Positions 43,576 through 51,755 of a stretch of 64,000 bases of DNA are shown piece after piece. The notes beneath the pieces were generated by a model. That model saw only the letters and a program-made list of their open reading frames with translations. It was not told the origin of the DNA and ran no database searches. A program made the position numbers and the translations under genes. This stretch comes from Pseudooceanicola spongiae (GTDB lineage: Bacteria > Pseudomonadota > Alphaproteobacteria > Rhodobacterales > Rhodobacteraceae). Position 1 is the stretch's first letter. Each line of letters begins with the position of its first letter. The stretch spans positions 790,501 through 854,500 of the forward strand of contig NZ_CP045201.1 in the NCBI RefSeq assembly GCF_014899185.1, written 5' to 3'.

Positions 43576-45624
43576 TCAGTGTCGATTCAGGCCTTCAACT
43601 ACCGTATTCTGTGTTGCTGGTACTTTTGCAGCCTCAGAGAGCTCGGCGCAGTTCGCCCTGACCAGTGCCTCGGCGAGGGGCGGGCACACGCTGTTACCGC
43701 AGCAGCTGACCTGGACGTCTTTGGTGAAGGGCCGGAACTCCCAAGCCCCGTCGGTTTCCTGCCAGTGGCCGTCGATCACGTAGTCTGGCGGAAAGCCCTG
43801 GGCGTTGAACAGCTCGCGCGGTGTGAGCATGCGCAGGCCGATATCGGTGATGACGTAGGTGGCGCCATCGATCTCCATAGTGACGACATCGCCGCCGTCC
43901 CAGACGCCATGTGCCCGGAGGAACTCGGCCACGGCGTGGGCGCGGGGCGCGTGGGCTTCGGTGAACGACGGCACCTGCAAAGCCGCCTGAACATGCGCCA
44001 TGCGATCCTTGACGGTGATTGTGTGGCAGGGCGCGTCAGTCCAGGCGCCGTCTCCGGTGCCGTAGTATTTGGCGAAGAAGGTCGCGACGGGCGTTTGCTG
44101 GCTTCCGCTGCCCGTGATCGTGGAGATTGGCTCTTTTAGATCACGGCCTGTGCTCGCGCTCCTGCGCGGGCCTCCATTCTGCTGGGCAAGGAACGCGGCA
44201 GCGACGGCGTGCTTGATACCTCCGGCGACAACGGTGCCAAGCGGCTTTGTGAGGTCAAGAGATCGAGGCGCCTGTCCCGGCCTTTCTCCGTATCCGGTCT
44301 GAATCAGCGTCGGAATGATCGCAGCGTTCTGATCCTTGCGGCTGGCGCAGATGGTGGAATGGGGCAGGGTCGCCGGGCGGCAGGCGCCGCCCTGCTGGGC
44401 ATAGGTCAGCACCGGGGCGATCAACACGCTGTGGCCACCGCCGGCGAGCACGGTCGGATGCGGTGCCGTGACCGCGCTGTCGCGGCGGGCCGTTCCCTTG
44501 AGCGACATGAGGGAGGGCGCTAGCAGTCCCAGCGGCGCTGCGCCGCCGGGGCGCTTGATCCAGCTGTTGGCGGTGATCGTTGGCGCCGGGGCGCGCAGGT
44601 CGGATCCTGTTGCCCCGCCGTTGAACCGCGTCAGGCTCGGGGCCACGAGGGCCTTTTCGCCCCGGTGCGCTCCGGTGATCGTGCGCAGGGGATCGGCGAG
44701 ATCTTCAACCCTCCCGCCGTGGGTGAGATTGACCAAGAAGGGGCGCTCAGCGTCTAGCACATAGCGTTTCATCCCGCGCGCGATGCGGGCGAGGGTGTTG
44801 GCCGCGAGAGGGCGCTTGGCGCGCAGGCCGTGCTTCGTTTGGATCACGGCGCTGGTGTCGAAGATCGAGGGGCAGGGCAGCGACCAGTCGATGCACTCCG
44901 CCGCTGCGCGCCATGGTTGCCGCTGACCGGACATCACCTCTGCGCTGTCCGGAGCGCCGTGCGTCGGCGCGGGCCAGACGATGGGCCTGCCGTCAAAGCG
45001 GATGATGACGAACAGACGCTTGCGGATGGTCGGGGCACCATAGTCGCAGCCGCGCAGTTCGCGGGTTTGCATCTTGCCGCCGAGGCGTCGGATCTCCTTT
45101 TGCCACGCCCGGAAGGTCTCGCCGCGCCGGTCCGGGCAGGGCATCAACCCGCGCGAGGTTTGCACCAGTGGCCCCCAGTCCTTCCATTCTTCAACGTTTT
45201 CCATGATCACGACATCAACGCGGCCACCCTTGCGCTGCAGCCGATCGATCCACCCAGGAATGATCCAGGCAAGGTCGCGGATATTGCGCTCAACGGGCTT
45301 GCCGCCCTTGGCCTTGGAAAAGTGCTTACAGTCGGGGCTGAACCACATCAGGCCGATGTGGCGGCCCTGCAGGTGGTCGAGCGGATCGATCTGGAAGACG
45401 TTCTCGGAGAGGTGCAGGGTCTCCGGGTGATTGGCGGCATGCAGCGCCAGCGCGGCGGCGTTGTGGTTGATGGCAATGTCGGGGCTGCGCCCGAGGGCCA
45501 TCTCGATCCCGGTGCTGGCGCCACCTCCGCCCGCGAAGCTGTCGACGATCAGCGGGCGGGCGTCGGGGTACACGGGACTGGGTGAGATGTCGGCCAGAAG
45601 GCCGAAGAGGTCGGAGCCGTCCAT
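43576..45624 (-). CDS. Phage-type DNA (cytosine-5) methyltransferase
   Basis: 682 residues. Motif I is DSFAGGGGASTG (28-39) and motif IV is SPDCKHFS with catalytic Cys99, D replacing the usual P before it. Motif VI is MENVEEW and motif VIII-like TIRKRLFVI. The C-terminal motifs IX/X are TPRELFNAQGFPPDY and GNSVCPPLAEAL. The long variable region (about 290-520) has seven spaced copies of a P-x2-T-(I/V)-(T/V/C) element, probably target-recognition repeats. The start overlaps the GapR-like gene stop (GTGATG). It is the last gene of the leftward early operon. Confidence 0.92.
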   Translation of the reverse strand: MDGSDLFGLLADISPSPVYPDARPLIVDSFAGGGGASTGIEMALGRSPDIAINHNAAALALHAANHPETLHLSENVFQIDPLDHLQGRHIGLMWFSPDCKHFSKAKGGKPVERNIRDLAWIIPGWIDRLQRKGGRVDVVIMENVEEWKDWGPLVQTSRGLMPCPDRRGETFRAWQKEIRRLGGKMQTRELRGCDYGAPTIRKRLFVIIRFDGRPIVWPAPTHGAPDSAEVMSGQRQPWRAAAECIDWSLPCPSIFDTSAVIQTKHGLRAKRPLAANTLARIARGMKRYVLDAERPFLVNLTHGGRVEDLADPLRTITGAHRGEKALVAPSLTRFNGGATGSDLRAPAPTITANSWIKRPGGAAPLGLLAPSLMSLKGTARRDSAVTAPHPTVLAGGGHSVLIAPVLTYAQQGGACRPATLPHSTICASRKDQNAAIIPTLIQTGYGERPGQAPRSLDLTKPLGTVVAGGIKHAVAAAFLAQQNGGPRRSASTGRDLKEPISTITGSGSQQTPVATFFAKYYGTGDGAWTDAPCHTITVKDRMAHVQAALQVPSFTEAHAPRAHAVAEFLRAHGVWDGGDVVTMEIDGATYVITDIGLRMLTPRELFNAQGFPPDYVIDGHWQETDGAWEFRPFTKDVQVSCCGNSVCPPLAEALVRANCAELSEAAKVPATQNTVVEGLNRH

Positions 45625-46109
45625 CACGCCATTCCCAGCGCTTCTTTGTACATCTCCAGCACGGCCTCTTCCTCGGCAATGTCGTCAGGCTCGCGCATGC
45701 GCAGGGCGATAACGCGGCGGATGATCTTGGTGTCGTAGCCGCGGCCCTTGGCTTCTGCGAAGACCTCCTTTTGCTGGTCGGCGCGCTCTTTCTTCTCAGC
45801 CGCCAGCCGTTCTATCCGTTCGATGAATGCGCGCAACTCGGCACCGGTGACGCGGAAGGCGTTATCGCGAACGGCCTTGTCGGCCTCGGTTTCTTTCATC
45901 GGCGTCTTGCCGGTGGGGTGGTCTGACATGGGGTGTCCCTTTGGTGCGGGGTAAATGGCGCAATCGAGCTTGGCGCAGGCATCGCGCTGGCCTGCAGCAT
46001 TGGCGGGGTCGTAGACGGTGGGCGCTGCAACAACGGCCCATATCGCTATGGCAGCCAGCGCGCCGATGGCGGCGAATGTTTGCCATTTGAGGTCAGGTGC
46101 TTTGGACAT
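45624..46109 (-). CDS. GapR-like (DUF2312) protein with an in-frame membrane-anchor extension
   Basis: Residues 61-161 form a DUF2312/GapR domain (VTGAELRAFIERIERLAAEK, then YDTKIIRRVIALRMR), a nucleoid protein family that binds overtwisted AT-rich DNA. It could start on its own at ATG 45929, which has AAAGGGA upstream. The same frame is open upstream to 46109 and encodes a membrane or signal helix (WQTFAAIGALAAIAIWAVVA) and a short loop with two cysteines. Either two proteins share the frame, or the GapR domain is made membrane-tethered. Confidence 0.8.
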   Translation of the reverse strand: MSKAPDLKWQTFAAIGALAAIAIWAVVAAPTVYDPANAAGQRDACAKLDCAIYPAPKGHPMSDHPTGKTPMKETEADKAVRDNAFRVTGAELRAFIERIERLAAEKKERADQQKEVFAEAKGRGYDTKIIRRVIALRMREPDDIAEEEAVLEMYKEALGMA

Positions 46110-46117
46110 GATGGCTC

Positions 46118-46396
46118 CTAGCGCGGGGCTGCGATCTTGCCGGTCCAGACGTCGAACTCGGTGATCAGGATGCTGAACCTGGCGAGGGCCTGCGCGTCAC
46201 TGTGCAGGTCGGCGCGACTGAGAATGTTGCACTGGTCGCGCAGCCAAGCTGCCGTGAAGTCCTCGGTGAAGAAGCTGGCGCTGTAGCCGCATTGCTCCGA
46301 GGCGAAGCGCTGGAAGCGCGCATCCTTGCAGAGCAAGGCAGCCTGCGTCCCGGCGGGCAGATCTGTGAAGGCGGGGCGTCTGGCGGTGCGGGTCAT
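46118..46396 (-). CDS. Unknown phage early protein
   Basis: 92 residues, start overlapping the upstream stop (ATGA). Contains four cysteines and aromatic segments (FASEQCGYSASFFTEDFTAA, WLRDQCNIL). Family not recognised; part of the leftward operon. Confidence 0.6.
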   Translation of the reverse strand: MTRTARRPAFTDLPAGTQAALLCKDARFQRFASEQCGYSASFFTEDFTAAWLRDQCNILSRADLHSDAQALARFSILITEFDVWTGKIAAPR

Positions 46397-46596
46397 GTCT
46401 GCCCTCCGACAAGAGCGGCCAGTAGCGGGCTCACGATGAGCCGCCAAACTGCGAAGCCAGTGCCGTAGAACAAGATCAGGCTGGCCAGCACGATGAGGAT
46501 GCGCTGCGAGCGGACCGAGCGGCGGGCAAGGGAGTTCAGTGTCCGCTGCCATAGTGACAGGGTTGTAGATGTCGTGCTGATCGGGTGGCCGGACAT
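46393..46596 (-). CDS. Small single-TM phage early protein
   Basis: 67 residues with GGAG before ATG 46596. Basic N-terminal half (SLARRSVRSQR) then a membrane helix (ILIVLASLILFYGTGFAVWR) and a second hydrophobic stretch. Overlaps the next gene by 4 bp. Could be holin-like, but no lysis genes accompany it. Confidence 0.6.
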   Translation of the reverse strand: MSGHPISTTSTTLSLWQRTLNSLARRSVRSQRILIVLASLILFYGTGFAVWRLIVSPLLAALVGGQT

Positions 46597-46683
46597 AGGG
46601 ATCTCCATCGGCCAGCAGAGCATGCGGCCGTCAGCGCTGAAGTGCGCCGGCTGAAAATGATGATTGGAAAAAGAGCCGGGCGG

Positions 46684-46956
46684 TTAGGCCCCGGCTGGCG
46701 CGCTCTCGAAGGTCACCGCACGGGCGGCCCGCTTCCACGCGCGGAAGGCATCTGCCTCGTCGTGCCCGGAGGCGCTGACGCCATGCAGGCTGATCTCGAA
46801 CAGGTGGAGCGCGTGCGGTGTTTCGGGCGGTGCGTCATAGCGACCACCGGTCTCGACGATCTCGCTGACCAACGCGTCGCGCTGTCCGGCGGGATCGAGG
46901 CATTCGAGGTTGGTGAGGAACGCGGCGAGGCGGTTGTGCAGGGCATCAAGGGTCAT
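46684..46956 (-). CDS. Unknown phage early protein
   Basis: 90 residues; start overlaps the preceding stop (ATGA at 46953-46956). Soluble, helical, ends with SGHDEADAFRAWKRAARA. The ending resembles helical segments of small rhodobacterial phage proteins of unknown role. Confidence 0.6.
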   Translation of the reverse strand: MTLDALHNRLAAFLTNLECLDPAGQRDALVSEIVETGGRYDAPPETPHALHLFEISLHGVSASGHDEADAFRAWKRAARAVTFESAPAGA

Positions 46957-47261
46957 GCCGCGCCTCCGCTACTCCGCCGCGCGATGATCTCGGCGAGACG
47001 CTGTTGGGTGCGCTGGCAATGCGGCTGGATCTGCTCTGCGACGGTGCCAACGGCTGGCATGGCCTGGCCGAGAGTGCGGCCTCGGGCGGAGCTGGTTTGA
47101 TCGTGTTGAGGTGTCAGGCGGGCGAGGCGCTCGGGGTCGATCTCTTGGCCACGGGCGGCCTTGGCGGATGCCCAGTTTGCCGCTCTGGCGGCGGGGGAGC
47201 GCGCGATCAAGTTGGTGGTGCAGATGTGGGCGTAGTAGTCGGTGAGGGTAGGCGGATGCAT
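46953..47261 (-). CDS. First gene of the leftward early operon, unknown
   Basis: 102 residues, ATG 47261 with GGAG 6 bp upstream (ATGs at 47273/47276 are also in frame). Contains LTDYYAHICTTNLIARSPAA and a glutamine-rich tail. It is the first gene after the left operator, so the position corresponds to the first PL gene of lambda-like phages. Family not recognised. Confidence 0.6.
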   Translation of the reverse strand: MHPPTLTDYYAHICTTNLIARSPAARAANWASAKAARGQEIDPERLARLTPQHDQTSSARGRTLGQAMPAVGTVAEQIQPHCQRTQQRLAEIIARRSSGGAA

Positions 47262-47291
47262 GTGAGGCTCCATCATGTGATGGAATGCTCA

Positions 47292-47311
47292 TACTACGCA
47301 AAATGCTTACT
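47292..47311. promoter_or_regulatory. Left operator of the phage-like switch
   Basis: TACTACGCAAAATGCTTACT. The inverted form of the site at 47832-47851 differs from it only in the central AAA/TTT and the last base. A second partial site (AGTAAACAAATTGCTTACT, 47325-47343) follows. Both lie 30-80 bp upstream of the first leftward gene. Confidence 0.7.
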
Positions 47312-47513
47312 GCAAATCAAAAAAGTAAACAAATTGCTTACTGAAGACCCTGGTGCCGATTATCAAGTCTGGTACGGAGGGTGAACGGAAGGTGTGACCT
47401 TAGTCTCGCTCAGGAGGTTGCAGAAGATTCGAAGCAACCGCATCGCGTCAAGCAGACACCAGATGGACGGTATCTTGGCTCTACTTTCGAAAGGAGCTTT
47501 CTGAAGGACTCGC

Positions 47514-47816
47514 CTAGAGTTCTTTGGAAATCCTTGTTGGCAAATCATCAGTCATGCCGAAATATAGAAATTCAAGCGACAAGCCATACGTTTTGCGTAG
47601 TCTCTTAGCGCTTTGAAGCGACAGATCGCGCGTGCCGCCCTCAAATGGCCCGTATGTCTGCATCGAGAGCCCAGCTCTTTCTGCAAATTCCTTTTTTTCA
47701 AGGCGCAAAATCTCTCGAACCCGTTTGAGACGGGCCGCGACTGCTTCTCTCTTGTCTTCCATTTCCTCAAGCATGACGGCCATCATAGGCATCATTTGAA
47801 GACTATCACTGAACAT
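47514..47816 (-). CDS. CI-type XRE repressor
   Basis: Up to 100 residues with a classic XRE helix-turn-helix (REILRLEKKEFAERAGLSMQ, then TYGPFEGGTRDLSL). There is no C-terminal cleavage domain, so it would be a short repressor not inactivated by RecA. The true start may lie further in (several in-frame ATGs to 47762); the first ATG lies inside the operator and has no ribosome-binding site, as in leaderless cI. It sits between two copies of the same operator and is transcribed leftward, the lambda arrangement. Confidence 0.85.
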   Translation of the reverse strand: MFSDSLQMMPMMAVMLEEMEDKREAVAARLKRVREILRLEKKEFAERAGLSMQTYGPFEGGTRDLSLQSAKRLRKTYGLSLEFLYFGMTDDLPTRISKEL

Positions 47817-47844
47817 TTTGCTTATTTACATGGTAAGCAAAATG
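47814..47844. promoter_or_regulatory. Right operator of the phage-like switch
   Basis: CATTTTGCTTA and TAAGCAAAATG are perfect 11-bp arms around a 9-base spacer, between the divergent repressor and Cro-like genes and covering the first repressor ATG. The related 20-mer at 47832-47851 matches the left operator in inverted orientation. Confidence 0.8.
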
Positions 47845-47860
47845 CGTAGTAGTGCTCGGC

Positions 47861-48154
47861 ATGGAAATTGAGTTCAAGACCGTTTCAGATTTCATTGATG
47901 GTATCACTCGAGCGCGGTTCGAGGCGGCGCTGCATCACAAAATTCAAGTTGTAACACGCGCCATTTCTGACAATCGAATGCCTGCTCACTGGTTTTTTGA
48001 GCGCGGCGACCTGTGTGCTGGAGTTAGTGCCGCGGTTCCAAAGCGACTCTTGAGGCAATCGCTTCACCGAATAGCGACCACGACTACGCAGATCGTTGAA
48101 TTTGATGTCCTGCAAGAACCTCACTGCGACGCGTCTAGGGAGTGTTTTGAGTGA
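47861..48154 (+). CDS. Cro-like DNA-binding protein
   Basis: 97 residues, divergent from the repressor. FIDGITRARFEAALHHKIQV, then TRAISDNRMPAHWFFERGDL, reads as a YdaS/Cro-type helix-turn-helix in which the usual Q-A-V-S-N-W is altered. ATG 47861 follows the right operator directly. It should be the first gene of the rightward early transcript. Confidence 0.65.
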   Translation: MEIEFKTVSDFIDGITRARFEAALHHKIQVVTRAISDNRMPAHWFFERGDLCAGVSAAVPKRLLRQSLHRIATTTTQIVEFDVLQEPHCDASRECFE

Positions 48155-48265
48155 TGCTTCGCGATCGGTCACATCAGTTTTCCTGTTTGGCGTGCCTAAC
48201 ATGTACGCCTGAATTTGCCCGAATGGGCTTCATCTGTCCCGCGAAACCGTCAGGAGAGTTTCCCC

Positions 48266-48763
48266 ATGCGTAATGTGCGCCCTGCGTCGATTCAGTCGGC
48301 GGTCCAGTCCTCGATGCGAGCGGGCGGCGGCCTAGAGGCCGTCGCCAATGACCTCGGCGTCGGGGTGTCGACGTTGTCCCACGGCACCGAGTTGTCCGAA
48401 CAGCGCCCCGGCGGGTTGGGTGTGAACTACCTCGACCGGCTCGGGCGGATCTCGCCGAAGGCGGCGGTGCCGATCGCGCAGCACTTCGCGGCGCTCGGCG
48501 GCGGGGTGTTCCATCCGCTGGAGGTTGAGGGCCGGCTGGCCTCGGACATCCACCAGATCACCCGGGATTTCTCGGATGTGCTGCAGCGCCATGGCGAGGC
48601 GCATTCGCCAAGTTCGGAGAACCCGAACGATTACACCCCGAAAGAGGCGATGGCGCAGGTGGTCGAGCTGGACCAGATGGTTTGCGCCGCGATGAACTTC
48701 CGCGCGGCTCTGCTGCAGAAAGCAGGCGTCTCCATGGTGCCATCGCAGGCGCGTGCTCAATGA
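48266..48763 (+). CDS. CII-like phage regulatory protein
   Basis: 165 residues with CAGGAGAG before ATG 48266. The helix-turn-helix region GGLEAVANDLGVGVSTLSHG, followed by YLDRLGRISPKAAVPIAQHF, resembles the phage CII/CP76 regulatory family. The C-terminal half is helical (EAMAQVVELDQMVCAAMNFR). Second gene of the rightward series. Confidence 0.68.
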   Translation: MRNVRPASIQSAVQSSMRAGGGLEAVANDLGVGVSTLSHGTELSEQRPGGLGVNYLDRLGRISPKAAVPIAQHFAALGGGVFHPLEVEGRLASDIHQITRDFSDVLQRHGEAHSPSSENPNDYTPKEAMAQVVELDQMVCAAMNFRAALLQKAGVSMVPSQARAQ

Positions 48764-48791
48764 CGCGGGGCCTGATTTTGGAGGTGTCGGC

Positions 48792-49331
48792 ATGGACATC
48801 CTGACCGAAGAGGAGCGCCGTTTGATCGATGAAGCTCTGGCGCGCATCCCGGAAGAGGCGCGTCGCGTGCCAACCGGCGTAAGCGGTATGGACCCGGACT
48901 ACGTCTGGGACCCCAAGACCCAGCGGATCATCACGCGCAACGAGGTCTTCGCCGGTGGCTATCGGACGATGACCCTGCGCAACGTCCGCAGCCCCGAGGA
49001 TCGCATGAAGGATCGCGAGATCTCTCTCGATATCCGCGACGGGCTGAGCTTCAGCGAGATCTCTCTGCTGCGCCACACCAGCCGCGAGCGCATCCAGCGC
49101 GTGGCGCGCGAGTACGGCATAGAGGTGGCGCGTGCCAAGCCAGCGCCGCGCCAGAAGACCGCGTCGGGCAATGACGACGATATCACCCGCAAGATCCTGA
49201 CCTTCGTGGATGGGGAGCGCGGCTTGACCGAGATCGCGCGCCTCGCGGGCTGCCACAAGGACGCGGTGCGGCTGCGTCGGGACCGGCTGGGGCTCAACAT
49301 CCCGGCGGCAAATCGGGGGCAGGCGGCATGA
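48792..49331 (+). CDS. Phage DNA-binding protein with two helix-turn-helix segments
   Basis: 179 residues; GGAGGTG precedes ATG 48792. Two HTH-like segments are visible: LSFSEISLLRHTSRERIQRV (about residues 85-105) and LTEIARLAGCHKDAVRLRRD (near 155). Family not recognised. The position before the initiator gene suggests control of replication or early transcription. Confidence 0.65.
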   Translation: MDILTEEERRLIDEALARIPEEARRVPTGVSGMDPDYVWDPKTQRIITRNEVFAGGYRTMTLRNVRSPEDRMKDREISLDIRDGLSFSEISLLRHTSRERIQRVAREYGIEVARAKPAPRQKTASGNDDDITRKILTFVDGERGLTEIARLAGCHKDAVRLRRDRLGLNIPAANRGQAA

Positions 49332-49506
49332 ACATGCAGGCCTATACCCCCCTGTGGCGGGGCGCCTGCGCTGCGACGTGCCGCGCGCCGCCGTGATCTG
49401 CGCCCTCTTTAAGGACTGACATCACAACACGGAACACACCGCGCAGTGCGCGCGGCGTTGATGCGGCTTCGGTCCATCGACGCTTTTGGGCTGTCTGGAG
49501 GACAGG

Positions 49507-50277
49507 ATGCAAAACACAGCGATGAGAGAAGATGCTTCGGCCGCTTCGATACCGGACGGAGGCTTCACGGCCCCCGAGGGCTGCCGCCTGATCGTCAGGG
49601 CGGACTGGGAGCGTCAGCGGTGGGACTGGCTGGAGGGCGTGCGCCGCGATGGCGGCCCCGGTGGTCTCAGCCCCACGGCGCGGCTGCTGGCGCATGCGCT
49701 GGTTCTGGACTTTGCCAACCATCGCACCGCGCGGTGCGATCCGACGATTGCCGAGATCGCCTCGGCCATGGGCACCTCGGCGGCGACCGTCAAGCGGGCT
49801 CTGGCGGACCTTGAGGCAGGGCGCTGGATCGTGCGGGACTCCGGGCGCGGCAAAGGCCGTCACAGTCGCTACGGCTTTCTGACACGGGCCAAAATCGTCC
49901 AGCTGAAAGGGGTCAGAACTGAGCCATCAAAAGGCGGCAGCGATGCCCCTGCTAAAGGGTGCAGGAATGAGCCATCAAAAGGGGGCACGAATGAGCCATC
50001 CCCCACGACCAAAAGGGGTCAGATTTGCTCAGTTGATGGGTCAGATATGAGCCATCCCTATAATAAGGATAAACCATATAAGAACCATAAGGGGCGCGAG
50101 GGTGCGCACCAGCGCTCAAAAAACCCGATGGTTTGCAAGCGAGCCGAGGACGCTGTGCGCAGCTTTCGAGGGGGTCGCTCCGAGGCTTTCGCCGAGCTTC
50201 CCGGCTACGTCCTGAACCACATCATCGCCGCAGACCTGCTGACGCCGGATGAGCGTCAGACGTCGGGCATTTTCTGA
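49507..50277 (+). CDS. Replication initiator, phage O-like, with HTH_36 domain
   Basis: 256 residues, GGAGGACAGG before ATG 49507. The N-terminal winged helix-turn-helix is LTARLLAHAL-like in LSPTARLLAHALVLDFANHR, then IAEIASAMGTSAATVKRALA and GRHSRYGFL. The middle is a low-complexity linker with repeated EPSKGG, and the C-terminal part is basic. The linker DNA has repeated GAGCCATC motifs and an AT-rich run, as in lambda O, whose gene contains the origin. Confidence 0.75.
   Translation: MQNTAMREDASAASIPDGGFTAPEGCRLIVRADWERQRWDWLEGVRRDGGPGGLSPTARLLAHALVLDFANHRTARCDPTIAEIASAMGTSAATVKRALADLEAGRWIVRDSGRGKGRHSRYGFLTRAKIVQLKGVRTEPSKGGSDAPAKGCRNEPSKGGTNEPSPTTKRGQICSVDGSDMSHPYNKDKPYKNHKGREGAHQRSKNPMVCKRAEDAVRSFRGGRSEAFAELPGYVLNHIIAADLLTPDERQTSGIF
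49921..50090 (+). other. Candidate replication origin inside the initiator gene
   Basis: Four direct copies of GAGCCATC at 49921, 49969, 49993 and 50050 (the first two extended to GAGCCATCAAAAGG). They are followed by an AT-rich run with CCCTATAATAAGGATAAACC and ATATAAGAACCATAAGG at 50055-50092. Iterons plus an unwinding region inside the initiator gene is the lambda/lambdoid pattern. Confidence 0.5.
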
Positions 50278-50294
50278 GAATGGAGGCGCTGGCC

Positions 50295-50885
50295 ATGACC
50301 GAGGATCTCAAGACAGAAACCAAGCGCGACCGGGTGCGTCGCCTGCTGCTGACACCGATGGCCGAGCTCGGCTTCCGGTTCCCGAAGGCAGTGAGCGCCG
50401 AGGACGGCCAACGCAAGCTGGACCGCATCGCCGATGACCTGGCCTACATGGCCGATGACCGCCTTCAGCTGCGGATGCTGCCGGTCCTGCGGACCAAGGG
50501 GCAGGGCAGCGCGCGCAACTTCTGGCCCGACCACGCGACCTTCATCGCCTATGCCCAGATCGCCCAGCCGCGCCCCCTCAGCGAGATGCCGGGCATTGCG
50601 AGCTGGTTCGGCAGCGTCGCCGGTCAGCAAGCGCTCGACGGCGGCCGCCTTGTCGCCGAGTTCCGGTTCTGGCTGGAGAAGAACCGCCCGCCGCAGGGCG
50701 AGGCTGAGAAGCGCCGTGTGGCGTCGAAGGGCGCTGAGGACCAGAGCCGCGTGACGCGGATCCGGGAGCGCCTGAGCCATAACCTCGCGGTCGACGTGAT
50801 TGATCGCGGCTGGCTCGCAGAGTTCGAGCAGAGTGAGGCCCGGGCCATGGCTCTGGTCGACGCAAAACGGGGAGAAGTGGCATGA
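50295..50885 (+). CDS. Unknown phage replication-region protein
   Basis: 196 residues; GGAGG lies 8 bp before ATG 50295 (ATG 50280 is also in frame). Highly charged and helical; includes LAYMADDRLQLRMLPVLRTK and NFWPDHATFIAYAQIAQPR. It occupies the place where lambdoid phages encode a helicase loader (P), but no loader motif (Walker A) is present. Overlaps the next gene by 4 bp. Confidence 0.62.
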   Translation: MTEDLKTETKRDRVRRLLLTPMAELGFRFPKAVSAEDGQRKLDRIADDLAYMADDRLQLRMLPVLRTKGQGSARNFWPDHATFIAYAQIAQPRPLSEMPGIASWFGSVAGQQALDGGRLVAEFRFWLEKNRPPQGEAEKRRVASKGAEDQSRVTRIRERLSHNLAVDVIDRGWLAEFEQSEARAMALVDAKRGEVA

Positions 50886-51544
50886 CGGTGCAGATGCCGA
50901 TCCGGGCGACCCGGCGCAGCCATGACATGCGCGAGGTCAGCATTCTCCAGCTGATCGAGTGGGCGTTCCAGCGCGAGAAGGTGCGCATCGACTTTGACCA
51001 AGGCACCCAGCAGCGTCCGCAAGGCGCGCTCAAGGGCTACGGCATGGAGCACATCCTGATGCGCCAGGCGGAGCTCGGCTGCCGCGTTGACGGCGGCGGC
51101 ACCTCGGAGCCGCACCCGGACGCAGACGCGGTCGCAGACGCTTTGGCGGTGCTGCCCGAGGGCCACGGCGGCCAACGCATGGCGATGCGCATCGGCGAGC
51201 TTGCGAGGGCAGGGCAGGTGCCGAGCTGGCACATCCCCGAGAAGACCCGCGTCGTGCCCTGCGAATGGCGCACCACCAAGCACGGCACCTTCGCGCAGAC
51301 TGAGAGCGCCGGGATGCTGAGCTACATGAGCCGGGGCAAACTGCGCGAGGTCGAGGTCAAATACTGCCCGATCACCATCCAGAACCATCCGGGCGATGCG
51401 GCGGCTCTGCGGCGGGAATATCTCGGCTGGTGGGGTGCGCTGCTGGAGCTGCGCGATACCTTCCGGATCTACGGCGGGTTGACCTCCTATGTCGTGACGG
51501 AGGCGATGCCACCGCGCACGCCATGGAAGGACGCGACGCGCTGA
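50882..51544 (+). CDS. Unknown rhodobacterial phage protein
   Basis: 220 residues, ATGA overlap with the preceding gene. The opening ILQLIEWAFQREKVRIDFDQ and the end LLELRDTFRIYGGLTSYVVT recur in my recollection of rhodobacterial prophage early regions, without known function. Last gene of the rightward series. Confidence 0.62.
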   Translation: MTVQMPIRATRRSHDMREVSILQLIEWAFQREKVRIDFDQGTQQRPQGALKGYGMEHILMRQAELGCRVDGGGTSEPHPDADAVADALAVLPEGHGGQRMAMRIGELARAGQVPSWHIPEKTRVVPCEWRTTKHGTFAQTESAGMLSYMSRGKLREVEVKYCPITIQNHPGDAAALRREYLGWWGALLELRDTFRIYGGLTSYVVTEAMPPRTPWKDATR

Positions 51545-51755
51545 TCGCGAGCGGGCGGCCCCCAGCGTTGGGGGCTGCCGATCGAGGTGTTTCACCGCGT
51601 AGGGGGGGGGCTATCCGAAAATCTGAGCGCAAGCACGTTGACCGGTTACATAACAGTTGTTTTCGTACGCGCCGAATTGGAGAAAAAAGCCCACTTTCAG
51701 TAGGTTAAGGTTAGGTTTTGTTTGTGAGGTTACGGTTGGTGAATTTTGCTTGCTT

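Noticed and set aside
46393..46596. Holin call for the small membrane protein
   Set aside because: One good helix in an early operon with no endolysin or Rz genes nearby; left as unknown.
49329..49397. 22-codon frame between the HTH gene and the initiator gene
   Set aside because: Too short, no ribosome-binding site and no conservation evidence.
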